Assembly (NCBI GenBank): GCA_907164885.2
Contig: OU015499.1
Coordinates: 159,275,489 to 159,339,488 of the forward strand
DNA: 64,000 bases
Source of the DNA: Dolomedes plantarius
Taxonomy: Eukaryota > Arthropoda > Arachnida > Araneae > Dolomedidae
Direction of reading: 5' to 3'
Below the pieces are notes generated by a model. The model was not told where the DNA came from, searched no databases, and was given only the letters and a program-made list of their open reading frames with translations. This document shows positions 11,601 to 23,079 of this stretch, piece by piece. A program made the translations under genes and the position numbers. Position 1 is the first letter of the stretch; each line of letters opens with the position of its first letter.

Positions 11601-14600
11601 AATTAACGTAAATTAAAGGGTATTTTATGGTAAATTATCTAATATATGTATATATAGGTGTGTGTGTGCCTGTCCAAAAACCTAAATTTCGGCTATAAGA
11701 ATCAACCGCTTATAAGAATCAAAAACAGTAATAACAAACGTGGTTCTTATAAGCGGAAATCACTGTATATTTTACATTATAAAATCTTAATATATACTAA
11801 AATAAAAAAGCAGGAATATGGTAATGCACGAAACCCCCCCCCCGCCCCCATTGGCGTCACCCTAGCAAAATTAAATATAGAAATGCAGCAATTATACAAT
11901 ACCACCACACGTTCTCGTATAAACTTCTGCAAATACTTAATAATCTACTTGTTAAGCTGGTTTCCGAAGGAGGTAATATTGTTAAAAATAGTTACTCGCT
12001 TATCAAACAATTAAAGGGTATTGGTGGTATAAAGGAACTTAAAAGTTACGATTTTACCGACTTATATAACTCTATTGATTTAAAAGACCTCTATAAAATC
12101 ATTACAGGATTGTTTGAACAGTACGATTTAAAAGAATATATAACCTTCAATAAATATTGAATTTTTTCTTCTCTTACTATAATCATGTGTATCTTCTTCA
12201 TGTGGTCTAGAAATTAAGTTTTAAAATTATAAAAAATAATTTTAATAAAAGATAATTAACGTAAATTAAAGGGTATTTTATGGTAAATTATCTAATATAT
12301 GTATATATAGGTGTGTGTGTGCCTGTCCAAAAACCTAAATTTCGGCTATAAGAATCAACCGCTTATAAGAATCAAAAACAGTAATAACAAACGTGGTTCT
12401 TATAAGCGGAAATCACTGTATATTTTACATTATAAAATCTTAATATATACTAAAATAAAAAAGCAGGAATATGGTAATGCACGAAACCCCCCCCCGCCCC
12501 CATTGGCGTCACCCTAGCAAAATTAAATATAGAAATGCAGCAATTATACAATACCACCACACGTTCTCGTATAAACTTCTGCAAATACTTAATAATCTAC
12601 TTGTTAAGCTGGTTTCCGAAGGAGGTAATTTTGTTAAAAATAGTTACTCGCTTATCAAACAATTAAAGGGTATTGGTGGTATAAAGGAACTTAAAAGTTA
12701 CGATTTTACCGACTTATATAACTCTATTGATTTAAAAGACCTCTATAAAATCATTACAGGATTGTTTGAACAGTACGATTTAAAAGAATATATAACCTTC
12801 AATAAATATTGAATTTTTTCTTCTCTTACTATAATCATGTGTATCTTCTTCATGTGGTCTAGAAATTAAGTTTTAAAATTATAAAAAATAATTTTAATAA
12901 AAGATAATTAACGTAAATTAAAGGGTATTTTATGGTAAATTATCTAATATATGTATATATAGGTGTGTGTGTGCCTGTCCAAAAACCTAAATTTCGGCTA
13001 TAAGAATCAACCGCTTATAAGAATCAAAAACAGTAATAACAAACGTGGTTCTTATAAGCGGAAATCACTGTATATTTTACATTATAAAATCTTAATATAT
13101 ACTAAAATAAAAAAGCAGGAATATGGTAATGCACGAAACCCCCCCCCCCCGCCCCCATTGGCGTCACCCTAGCAAAATTAAATATAGAAATGCAGCAATT
13201 ATACAATACCACCACACGTTCTCGTATAAACTTCTGCAAATACTTAATAATCTACTTGTTAAGCTGGTTTCCGAAGGAGGTAATTTTGTTAAAAATAGTT
13301 ACTCGCTTATCAAACAATTAAAGGGTATTGGTGGTATAAAGGAACTTAAAAGTTACGATTTTACCGACTTATATAACTCTATTGATTTAAAAGACCTCTA
13401 TAAAATCATTACAGGATTGTTTGAACAGTACGATTTAAAAGAATATATAACCTTCAATAAATATTGAATTTTTTCTTCTCTTACTATAATCATGTGTATC
13501 TTCTTCATGTGGTCTAGAAATTAAGTTTTAAAATTATAAAAAATAATTTTAATAAAAGATAATTAACGTAAATTAAAGGGTATTTTATGGTAAATTATCT
13601 AATATATGTATATATAGGTGTGTGTGTGCCTGTCCAAAAACCTAAATTTCGGCTATAAGAATCAACCGCTTATAAGAATCAAAAACAGTAATAACAAACG
13701 TGGTTCTTATAAGCGGAAATCACTGTATATTTTACATTATAAAATCTTAATATATACTAAAATAAAAAAGCAGGAATATGGTAATGCACGAAACCCCCCC
13801 CCCTCGCCCCCATTGGCGTCACCCTAGCAAAATTAAATATAGAAATGCAGCAATTATACAATACCACCACACGTTCTCGTATAAACTTCTGCAAATACTT
13901 AATAATCTACTTGTTAAGCTGGTTTCCGAAGGAGGTAATTTTGTTAAAAATAGTTACTCGCTTATCAAACAATTAAAGGGTATTGGTGGTATAAAGGAAC
14001 TTAAAAGTTACGATTTTACCGACTTATATAACTCTATTGATTTAAAAGACCTCTATAAAATCATTACAGGATTGTTTGAACAGTACGATTTAAAAGAATA
14101 TATAACCTTCAATAAATATTGAATTTTTTCTTCTCTTACTATAATCATGTGTATCTTCTTCATGTGGTCTAGAAATTAAGTTTTAAAATTATAAAAAATA
14201 ATTTTAATAAAAGATAATTAACGTAAATTAAAGGGTATTTTATGGTAAATTATCTAATATATGTATATATAGGTGTGTGTGTGCCTGTCCAAAAACCTAA
14301 ATTTCGGCTATAAGAATCAGCCGCTTATAAGAATCAAAAACAGTAATAACAAACGTGGTTCTTATAAGCGGAAATCACTGTATATTTTACATTATAAAAT
14401 CTTAATATATACTAAAATAAAAAAGCAGGAATATGGTAATGCACGAAACCCCCCCCCCCGCCCCCATTGGCGTCACCCTAGCAAAATTAAATATAGAAAT
14501 GCAGCAATTATACAATACCACCACACGTTCTCGTATAAACTTCTGCAAATACTTAATAATCTACTTGTTAAGCTGGTTTCCGAAGGAGGTAATTTTGTTA

Positions 14601-14776
14601 AAAATAGTTACTCGCTTATCAAACAATTAAAGGGTATTGGTGGTATAAAGGAACTTAAAAGTTACGATTTTACCGACTTATATAACTCTATTGATTTAAA
14701 AGACCTCTATAAAATCATTACAGGATTGTTTGAACAGTACGATTTAAAAGAATATATAACCTTCAATAAATATTGA
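5611..14776 (+). repeat. 14-unit tandem array (about 655 bp per unit)
   Basis: Units recur at 5765, 6422, 7079, 7734, 8387, 9044, 9697, 10349, 11003, 11658, 12311, 12963, 13618 and 14273 (same internal point), with spacings of 652-657 bases. Nearly all length change comes from a poly-C tract with an embedded G in each unit. Each unit holds an AT-rich segment, a segment with inverted CCGCTTATAAGAA / TTCTTATAAGCGG motifs resembling pogo/Tigger-type transposon ends, the poly-C tract, and about 110 codons of Penelope-like RT. Array borders fall in a shared AAATATTG. Units are nearly identical, so expansion was recent. Confidence 0.95.
5990..6271 (+). pseudogene. Penelope-like RT fragment within each array unit
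   Basis: Given for unit 1; the same fragment is in all 14 units. It reads from about KIKYRNAAIIQYHH to EYITFNKY and includes KSYDFTDLYNSI, equivalent to the RT motif with the first catalytic Asp (FDFSNMYTNI type). It ends with a stop at the unit border, so no unit alone encodes a working RT. The open frames of up to 168 codons that start upstream in the repeat begin at a GTG inside AT-rich DNA and are probably not translated. In unit 5 a TAG (8843-8845) shortens the frame. Confidence 0.7.
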
Positions 14777-14887
14777 GCTATACTGGACTTGGTACTATAT
14801 AATAACAGTGTTGTATAATAGTGCCAGTTTTAACAAGAAGGTTTATGGTATCCCAATGGGCGGAGAATGTTCGTCAGCTTTAGCCGA

Positions 14888-14890
<3 letters not shown>
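14777..14890 (+). pseudogene. Penelope-like RT, continuation after the array
   Basis: Only after the last unit does the RT gene go on: LDLVLYNNSVVYN, then after a frameshift KKVYGIPMGGECSSALADI, the conserved RT motif (GIPMGG..S..LADI) that precedes the catalytic YxDD. The gene is lost at the TA microsatellite at 14890 and I do not find the YxDD beyond the LTR. The array therefore arose inside one Penelope-like copy. Confidence 0.75.

Positions 14891-14944
<54 letters not shown>
14889..14944. repeat. (TA)n microsatellite
   Basis: About 27 TA dinucleotides between the broken Penelope-like gene and the second LTR copy. Confidence 0.95.
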
Positions 14945-14950
<6 letters not shown>

Positions 14951-15506
14951 AAACTAGTAATTTCTTAATTCAACAATCTTAACATTTAAAAACTATTAAT
15001 TCCTCACTTTACTATTCCAAATTACAAACCCTTTTTTAATTCCTTGAAACAGGTAATTCCCTTTGGGCATTCGCGTTAAATTCCATTTTAAAATCTAACA
15101 TTATTCTAAATTCCCTGCGGCGTTCGAAACTAATTTCGCTTTTGATTCTAAGTTCTAATAACCTCTAGAGAAAAAATTAAATGGCTGCCTGTTAATCGAA
15201 AACTAAACTTGCGTGGCGTGGGTAGAAAATTAAACGCTTTAGCGCATTTGTCACGCCTTTTCCTAACTTTTAACCAATTAAACCTTACTATGATCACATG
15301 ACGAGATAAGTTTATATAAGGTTTGGGATCACGTACATGTACGCTTTTTTGATCATGTAACTGACTTGGGAAGACGTATTTCCGACGAAATAAAAACTAG
15401 TATAATGCTGTAACTTGCTGCGTCGATTATTATCATAGCCACGACTACACCATCATTGCCTGTGATGTGCTGGACGCCCATTCTTTCCTTGGGTTGTCCA
15501 GTATAT

Positions 15507-15510
<4 letters not shown>
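14939..15510 (+). repeat. LTR-like repeat, copy 2 (solo LTR)
   Basis: Shares about 310 bases with copy 1 at 540-850, with the same TATA-like box (about 15311) and an AATAAA (about 15391). Ends are TATAATATT...AGTATATTACA, imperfectly inverted. TA microsatellites on both sides suggest insertion into TA repeats, which hides any target duplication. No internal region is present. Confidence 0.55.
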
Positions 15511-15555
<45 letters not shown>

Positions 15556-15567
15556 TTATTTATATAT
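15508..15567. repeat. (TA)n microsatellite
   Basis: TA-rich simple repeat right of the LTR. An open frame across it reads as runs of Ile-Tyr and is an artefact. Confidence 0.95.
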
Positions 15568-16900
15568 ATGTATATTCATTCTTGGGCCCGTATTCTTCGG
15601 ATACATGCTATCCCACCCCGTAAGGAAAGGATTAATGAATCATGTTCTAGTTCACCCAAATGTATCATGTCATCAATTCTCTTTTTACACCGAATACCCC
15701 CCTCTTACCCACATTTTGTTTGCGTAGGTTATTTCAAAAACATTCATTTAAATCTTTTACAAACCCAGAAGTTTCATCCTCAAACGTGTGTAACCGCAAC
15801 GTTCGAGATGATATTCTTAACGTTTATAAATTTCTCCAGAGGACATAGAATTTTCCTTTAGACCACGTCGTTTCTGCAAAATAGATTTTCTAACCGATGC
15901 CTCCGCATTTCTTATGAATTTTAGATAGACTCATATTTCCGTGTCAGACAAGATTGAATTTAATTTGAGTAAGACACAAAATTTATAGCATATGTTAGCT
16001 GTCCAGCAAATTGATAAACCAATTCACAAAAACTTGCTTTAAGTACAAATCAGACTTCGCCTTATAATATGAAACGTCACTTCCAAAGGTTTTCTCTCTG
16101 ATTACCGGCACCACTCAGAATGAGAGCAGACGATCCCAGGTCCTGTCAAAATAGATTGCGAGACTCGCAAAAGAGTCCATTACTCGATAAAAAAGTCTTC
16201 GTGCAATTTATAAATTTTAAACATTTTTCTGATTTCAAAAAAGAAGAGCTGAGTTCAAAAGTAAAATTGTATATTTCATACATAAAAATTTGACAGAATA
16301 TCCAATATAAAAAAATATAAAAGTATAATTAGATGCTCCATGCATTAAATTTTACTTTATCTGCACATTACAAAAACCATTCGAATAAAATAACTAAATT
16401 AATTTAAAATAATTAAAAGAGCGACAAAAGCGAAAATTAATCCTGTCTCGATATGAAGCCATAAAATATTTATTTATATATCGTAATTCATATTTATTTC
16501 CTGATTTACAGAACACAGTAGATGTAGAAAAAACAGTTAAATCTTGAAAATTATAATAATAGGTAAAAAAAATCAGAAGTATTGCAAAAGTGACATTTCA
16601 TGAGACTCTTTCCTGCTGTATGAACAGTGTGATGATAGTTTTTTTTTACTTCAAACACTTTGGTGCATCAAATATCCCCCAGAGATCGTAGGTGATGACT
16701 GATATCGCATTGATATATTTAAAAAAATTAAATATTTTCATAAAACACTAAATTAATTCCAAAACATTTATGTGCGATATCTCCTCTAAATAAATACCAT
16801 CAAACCTGAGATTGAATTCCTTTTTCACCACATACGGTGGGACAAAAATAGTTCTTTGCGCCCAAAACTCACGTTTCATACGATAGTACACAGTTGATTG
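15568..16900. other. Non-coding DNA, nothing recognised
   Basis: Open frames of 60-100 codons between 15568 and 15860 overlap in different frames and match nothing I know. The rest is AT-rich with many stops in all frames. Confidence 0.4.
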
Positions 16901-16929
16901 CATTCCTAAATAGGTAGGGAGATGCGTAT

Positions 16930-17671
16930 TTCATCTGTTCTAAAGCCTATCCCTCATACACTGCAGTTGGAAGGGTTTTTCATTTTAAATTACCCACTCC
17001 GAAAAACCTTTCGATTGCACTATATCTCACATATAGTGCAATCGAAAGGTTTCAATACTGTAAGGGTACGGAGATGCGTTTTTAAAGCACACTGCAAGGA
17101 AAATCTCTCTCACAGAGAGGAAGAAAGATTCCTCTGTGTAGGTGTAAACATGTTTTATTTTAATCATCGAGTTCAGAAAGCTTTTTATGACATACCGTGC
17201 GGACCAAAAGACTTTCCTCCGTGGATAAGGAGATGCGCTTTGAAATTCCCCTGAAATGAAAATATTTTCTCACAAAAAGAGTGTATGAGAAAGGTTTCTC
17301 TCATGTGTGGGTGCGGAGATGTGTTTTTAAATTACCCTGTGAAGAACAATTGCTTCTGCTAAGATGTGCTCTTAAATGACTCTGCTGAGAAAATCTTTTC
17401 TCACATAGAGTGCATTCGAAAGGTTTCAATTCTGTAAGGCTATGGAGATGCCTTTTTAAAGTACACAGCAAGGAAAATCTCTATCACACAGAGGAAGAAA
17501 GATTTCTCTATGTAGGTAGAAACATGTTTTCTTTAAATCATCGATTTCAGAAAGCCTTTTATCACATATCGTGCGGACCAAAAGACTTTCCTCCACGGAT
17601 AAGAAGATGGTTTTCAAATTCCCCTGCAACGAAAATCTTTTCTCACAAACAGTGCATGCGAAAGGTTTCTC
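16930..17671 (-). pseudogene. Decayed C2H2 fingers downstream of ZNF-A
   Basis: In continuation of ZNF-A past its TGA, the minus strand still reads EKPFACTVCEKRFSLQGNL and, further on, LKPFECTLCEKRFSQQSHL and NLKTHLRTHT, mixed with frameshifts, lost Cys/His and stops. The segments at about 17030-17250 and 17400-17640 are a direct duplication with a period near 375 bases. This is former coding sequence of the same zinc-finger gene, now free of constraint. Confidence 0.8.
17004..17052. repeat. Perfect 22-bp inverted repeat
   Basis: Arms 17004-17025 and 17031-17052 are exact reverse complements with a 5-base loop (CTCAC). The right arm is former zinc-finger sequence; the left arm is its inverted copy. 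Confidence 0.95.
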
Positions 17672-18560
17672 TCATGTGTGGGTGCGGAGATGGCTTTTTA
17701 AATTACTAGGCGCAGAAAATGTTTTCTCACAGACATTGCAGGCGAAGGGTTTCTCTCCTGTGTGGGTGCGGAGATGACATTTTAAAGTTTCCGGCTGAGA
17801 AAATCTTTTCTCACATACAGTGCAGGCGAAAGGTTTCTCTCCTGTGTGAGTGCGGAGATGTGATTTAAAACGACCCTGTGAGGAAAAACTTTTCTCACAT
17901 ACAGTGCAGGCGAAAGGTTTCTCTCCCGTGTGGATGCGAAGATGTGCTGTTAAATTACTCTGTTCAGAAAATGTTTTTCCACATACAGTACATACAAAAG
18001 GTTTGTCTCCCGTGTGAGTGCTGAGATGTGTTTTCAAACTACTCTGTACAGAAAATGTTTTTCCACATACAGTGCATTCGAAAGGTTTCTCTCCCGTGTG
18101 GATGCGGAGATGTCTTTTTAAACTAGTCTGTACAGAAAGTTTTTTCCCACATACAGTGCATGCTAAAGGTTCCTGTTCCGTGTGGATGCGGTGATGTCTT
18201 TTTAAACTACTATGTAAAGAAAATGTTTTCCCACATACAGTGCATTCGAAAGGTTCCTCCCCGGTGTGGATGCGGAGATGTCTCATTAAACTACTCTGTG
18301 CAGAAAATGTTTTCTCACAGGCCTTGCAGGCGAAATGTTTCTTTCCCGTGTGTGTGCGGAGATGTGTTTTAAAACTACTCTGTACAGAAAATCTTTTCTC
18401 GCATACAGTGCAGATAAAAGGTTGTTCTGTCTGGGTACAGCCAGGATTATCAATAGTGTGGTATGAATGATGCATATTTAAGGCGGCCAACTGTGAAAAT
18501 GTTCCATCACACAAATTACATTTGAAGATGTCTTCTTCGGTGCGAAGGGGAATCCGTGCA
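17672..18560 (-). CDS. ZNF-A, poly-C2H2 zinc-finger protein (truncated)
   Basis: From the ATG at 18514 this gives 280 residues with nine canonical C2H2 fingers (type F.CTVC.K.FS..S.LK.HL..H) joined by TGEKP-like linkers, preceded by one degenerate finger. The open frame extends upstream of that ATG through IPLRTEEDIFKCNLC to a TAG near 18580, so the first Cys pair lies before the ATG; ZNF-B has the same leader intact (SRTEEIFECNLC). Such arrays bind DNA in the nucleus, usually as transcriptional regulators. The frame ends at a TGA inside the tenth linker (HT-stop-EKPF), after which finger sequence goes on for 700 bases in decay. Both ends are thus damaged compared with ZNF-B. It may make a shortened protein or be a pseudogene; uniform TGEKP linkers favour recent function. 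Confidence 0.75.
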
Positions 18561-18812
18561 CTGGAACTTTTTACATATAAACTAATTCTACACTATTCAT
18601 ACGGAGTGCATTCATTGTCGGCTTGAGCAGGAATGGCATTCGTTGGAAAGTATATTTCTGCTGGAAATGCACGACATTTGCTCTGCTGGGAAGCCGACGT
18701 TCCTTCACAGGATGATTAGAAAACTGTAACTGCCAGCAATACGTTGACTTTCTGAATTTTTAGACACCAGAAGCGCTTTAGTTTCCCATCTGACAATCTG
18801 TACGGAGAACCT
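18561..18812 (-). pseudogene. ZNF-A leader exon part, degenerate
   Basis: A splice acceptor-like CTTTTCAG on the minus strand ends at about 18813, at the point where ZNF-B also has TTTACAG. The exon then aligns with ZNF-B's leader, including an ATG followed by SCISS (ZNF-B: MSGISS). Here it soon runs into TGA and TAG stops. In ZNF-A this start cannot feed the fingers. Confidence 0.6.
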
Positions 18813-19949
18813 GAAAAGAGAGGAGAAAGGAATTTGAATAGGATATATTAACACTGTGCCATCACGCTTTTTTTCTTATTTTTCATGTGAAATGAAAAGC
18901 AATATATAAAATGTTTGTGCTAGGAAATGAGATATATATGAACTACGATGTTACAAATTACGTTCTGGATCAATTAAAGTACTGAGCATTTTAAATTTAT
19001 TGTAATTAGGACACGAGGTTCGTTAGCAATTCTTATTGTTTTGTCCTGGTAGATCATAAGGACTCGCACGGATTTGGTATGTTTCGGTTTGCAGGAATCT
19101 CCATAATACGAATATCGACCCGATCAAAAACTCATAAGCAATATTAATATTATTCCCTTTATATTCATTTTAATTAACCGCAATTAAAAATAATTTCAAC
19201 ATCAATTCTTTAGTTTAATGCTCCGAGAAATTCCACGAACATTTGATGAAAAAGCTCGGTTACCATGAGATTAAAAAGTTTATAAATGTAATAAGATATA
19301 TAAAATTATTACGGGAAATAGGAAATATGCGGCTTATGGATTTGTTAAAGCACATTTGTTTGAATTGTAGTTTGGTAATAACTGCTATTTTTCACCACGC
19401 TCCCTCATTATTTTAATCTGAATGCTGTGTATAGAATATGTTAGAATTGGCAATAGAATAAATTCTTCAAATTTCGGTACGTTCATCTACTGTACAATAG
19501 TGCTTTTTATGTGATTCTTCACATTTTCAAACGTTTCAAAACAGTTATCTGTGGAACTCTTGTGGTCTATGTGATATACGTCAGGAATACATGGCTAATA
19601 AGATCTTTTTCAGACCGACATCTTTTAAATATTGTATTATGAGAATATAAACACGTAATTAAACTCTAAACAACATAAATCTATACTTCTATCATGCGAT
19701 GCTCCTTAAAAATTACTTATAAAATCAATTTTAAATTTTCTAATTCAGAACTGCTTAAACAAGTTTTACCCTAGTTAGTATCTCTCACGCCACTTATATT
19801 TGAAAATATTCCCCGGGTTGTAAACAAAATATGCCAAATGTGGTGTGTGACTTCAGACTCAACCAGTCACATACTGATTTGATACAGCTCGGTAATTTAG
19901 TAAATAAGCAGAATTTCCCAGCCCAAACAGAAAAATTACATATATATAT

Positions 19950-20616
19950 TAGCTGAAAACCCGCACTTCGCTACGGAGTACAATAAAATTAAATACAACG
20001 GTCAATGTATACAATTAATGCCAAAAATATATATATATATATATATTTATAATAAATACGACGATCAATGTATACAATTGATGTAATATATATATATATA
20101 TATTTATAAAAAAATCGTAAGGGATATTTATTTTTTTTGGATAATATTCAATCGTCTGCCGCATTAGAAAGAAAAAATATATTTTTTTTTGTCTATTTAG
20201 TTGTTATGCACGTGACGATAAATTTATTTAAAGTACCAGAAAAAGAAATCACGTGATCGGCCTTTAATAAATTAAATTCTAAAAATGAATCTTTAAAAAT
20301 TCCCCAGAAATCAGAAAATCGAGGTAAATATTCGAAAAAGATTTCATTTTAAAGGAATTTTTAGGATCTTTCTCGTGATATAAATTTTATAACCCTCAAA
20401 TTATTATTTTAAATGCAAACATAAAAAAAGTTGCAAAAATAGATTAAAAATTTAATTTTAAAAAATCTAAGAAGAATTTTTCAAAAATCTTTCTTAGTGC
20501 ACCCCTACACCATAAGAAGAATCGCCATGCAAAATGTCAGCACTTTAGGTCCAGCGGTTTGGTCTGTGCGTTGCATGTCAGTGAGTCAGTTACGGAACTG
20601 TTTTATATATATAGAT
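19950..20616 (+). repeat. Interspersed repeat, family 1, copy 2
   Basis: Same ends as 1048-1838. In the duplicate segment at about 57120-57180 the equivalent site lacks it, so it inserted after the ZNF duplication. It is flanked by short TA-rich sequence. Confidence 0.7.
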
Positions 20617-22857
20617 GAGTAGAAAAATATATTACATTCTTTCTAATTAAAATTTTGGTCGAAGTACGATACTCATACTCATGCGCGAAGTGGGGCAGTA
20701 AAAATTTCTCTGCGGTAACCGTACTCACTCATTTCATGAAGTGCGGGAGGGTGTTTGTTTATAAACGGGATTTTCTTCGTACTGAAATGCCGGCTTCTCC
20801 GCTCTGTAATAAATGATTAATGAATAGATAACAATTGTTTTAACGTTGTATTTGTACATTTAAAACATCTTTTCCTATTGTAAATAATAATTTTGAGAAT
20901 AAAAAAGTTTTCAAGAGGGAGTGCTGGGTGATTGCTGCTAATTAAAGTGTAACATAATTAAAGATATTTTTGGAAAAAAAATGGTATTTTTTGGTACTTC
21001 TATATTGAAAAATTTCGGTGTATTCTAATTTTCTCATATTTTTCATTATTTACTATCAATTTTTCTAAAAAAAATTATTTTTGGAGTGGGGTTGGAGGGA
21101 AGTGTTTAAATTTATGTAAGGTTTCTAATTAAAGTTAAATTTTTCAAAAAAAAATTATGTTTCTGCCTTTTGGTATATTTTAAAAACTTTGCAAACAATT
21201 TTTTATATATCCTGATTTTGGCACGCCTTTCTCATTTGTCCTTTTTTAAAAAATTTCTCTATTTTGCGGGATTAATATTGAAGTTACATAAGCTTCTAAA
21301 TTAAAATTCTTTCTTAATAATGATCCTTCATATATTTCCATGGATAAAATGTCTTCGTTTTCTATTATATTATTCACAGTGGATATTAGGCCAAAGAGCC
21401 CTTAACAAAATATAGGACTAAACAGAAATTCTAGACATTTATGACACTCTTTAAGATTGTGTGATTAGAACTGCAAATATTTTTTTCAATTCTGCTTTGC
21501 ATACATCTACTCAGCGAGCTATGTAAGCACAAAGGAGACTACCACATAAGAAATACACTAAAAATAAATATGCATGCGTATAAAAATGTACACTGGGATT
21601 ACAAATGTGAATTGGGGAATTATATTATCTTAAACACTCTCCAAACTTATTGTTGATAATATTAAAATAGTTTTGCTATAAATCTAGCAAACATAAGAAT
21701 TGGAATTATAAAAATAAAATTAGATAAATTAAGAATAATTCGAATTACATTATGATTATCTTAAGTTACTTTTATACTAGCTATTAAAATAAATAAAATA
21801 ATTGTGTGATTCAGAGAATATTGGAAAACCATTTTGTTCTTACAGGACAAGATAATCTCATAACATTTTTCCTTGTGTGTATCAAGTCAATTGATTTTAA
21901 AATATCCACATAGACAGGAATTCTTTTCATCAAAACTCTACAATACACTTCAGTGCTACAGGAAATCAGATGAAGATTAAGCTATACCTATTATAACATT
22001 TCTTGGTTAGAGAAAATCCCACCTACCTTTTCATTAACAATGAGATAGAAAAGTAATTGTCAATATAAATATTTTTTTATGATAGAGTATGAAATATTTT
22101 ATTCTGCAGTCATGAATGTATGCATTTAGAGTAACAGCAAAAGTTTAATATCATATTTAACAAAACAATGATTTAAGATACATATATGCATATTATACAG
22201 AACAGTAATTCTCACATTAATTAAATCTTTTAAAAAGCTAAGTAAATTTTAAAAAAATCTACAGTGATATAAAATTACCTACATGAAATTAAAAATGTTT
22301 AGTTCATATACAAACATGTTATGGTATTGTTACAAATTACTTCCCATACACAATTTTTCCTTTCCGATATCCTTCCAAATTGAGGAAACTTCAAATATTT
22401 AATATAATAATAAATTTAAATCCTTAGAAGTAATACATTTGACAGGAATAAGAAAAAGTGATTTTTCTATATTTTGTACACATAAGCTCAGGTGAGGATA
22501 TTAGCAAAACATTTATTATCTTTTATTTTCAGCACATATGACAAAAAGAAAAAGATAGTCCCTAACAAATGAGTTATTATTCAATCTAAAAATAATTTGT
22601 ATGCCAAAATTATTTCATAGGAGTATCAAATATTTACACAGAGGAATAAGGCAGTTAACAACAATGGATTGTAAATCAGAAAACTCAATATATTTGGGGT
22701 ATAGAATTTTGATTTGGAGCATTTTGAACTTTTATAACTAACCATTTTTTGAAGTAGAGAATTAAAATCTGCAACACTTAAGATTGGATTAGAGTACAAG
22801 ACAGAGAGAGAATTTAAAGTAATTTTATTCAAATTTCATTAACTTTGTCTACAAACT

Positions 22858-23079
22858 TCATGTTTTCATTAAAAGATTTTCATAAAATCCAGTGCCACTT
22901 TCAGGTTCCTCAACAAAATCATCACTTATAAATACATCTGATATAAAAGCAGTAAAATGGCCACACAAAAACATGAATAAGCTGACATAAATTTGTATTA
23001 ATAAAGCCATGAACACAACTGCAGTTAAACCTATGAACACAAAACTCCCATTCTGATAATTTTTAATATCAATGCTCAC
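22858..23079 (-). other. Possible 3' terminal exon, unrecognised
   Basis: A 73-codon open frame with a hydrophobic centre (VVFMALLIQIYVSLFMFL), ending in FVEEPESGTGFYENLL, a stop, and an AATAAA about 30 bases further. Copy B (about 59390-59480) keeps the last 28 codons in frame with the same stop and the same downstream AATAAA, but upstream it has a frameshift and stops. Seven of the eight differences seen in those codons change the residue, which does not suggest selection. It could be an old exon or chance. Confidence 0.2.

Noticed and set aside
5765..14776. Many 60-168 codon open frames as a family of real genes in the tandem array
   Set aside because: They are the same repeat 14 times, start at a GTG in AT-rich DNA, change frame with poly-C length and contain only an RT fragment.
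5611..14776. CRISPR-like array
   Set aside because: Units are about 655 bp with no unique spacers, in a eukaryotic genome.
15467..15727. Membrane protein with Ile-Tyr runs
   Set aside because: Translation of a TA microsatellite.
18160..18470. Plus-strand Cys-rich frames opposite ZNF-A and ZNF-B
   Set aside because: Antisense shadows of C2H2 codons; the minus strand has the regular finger pattern.
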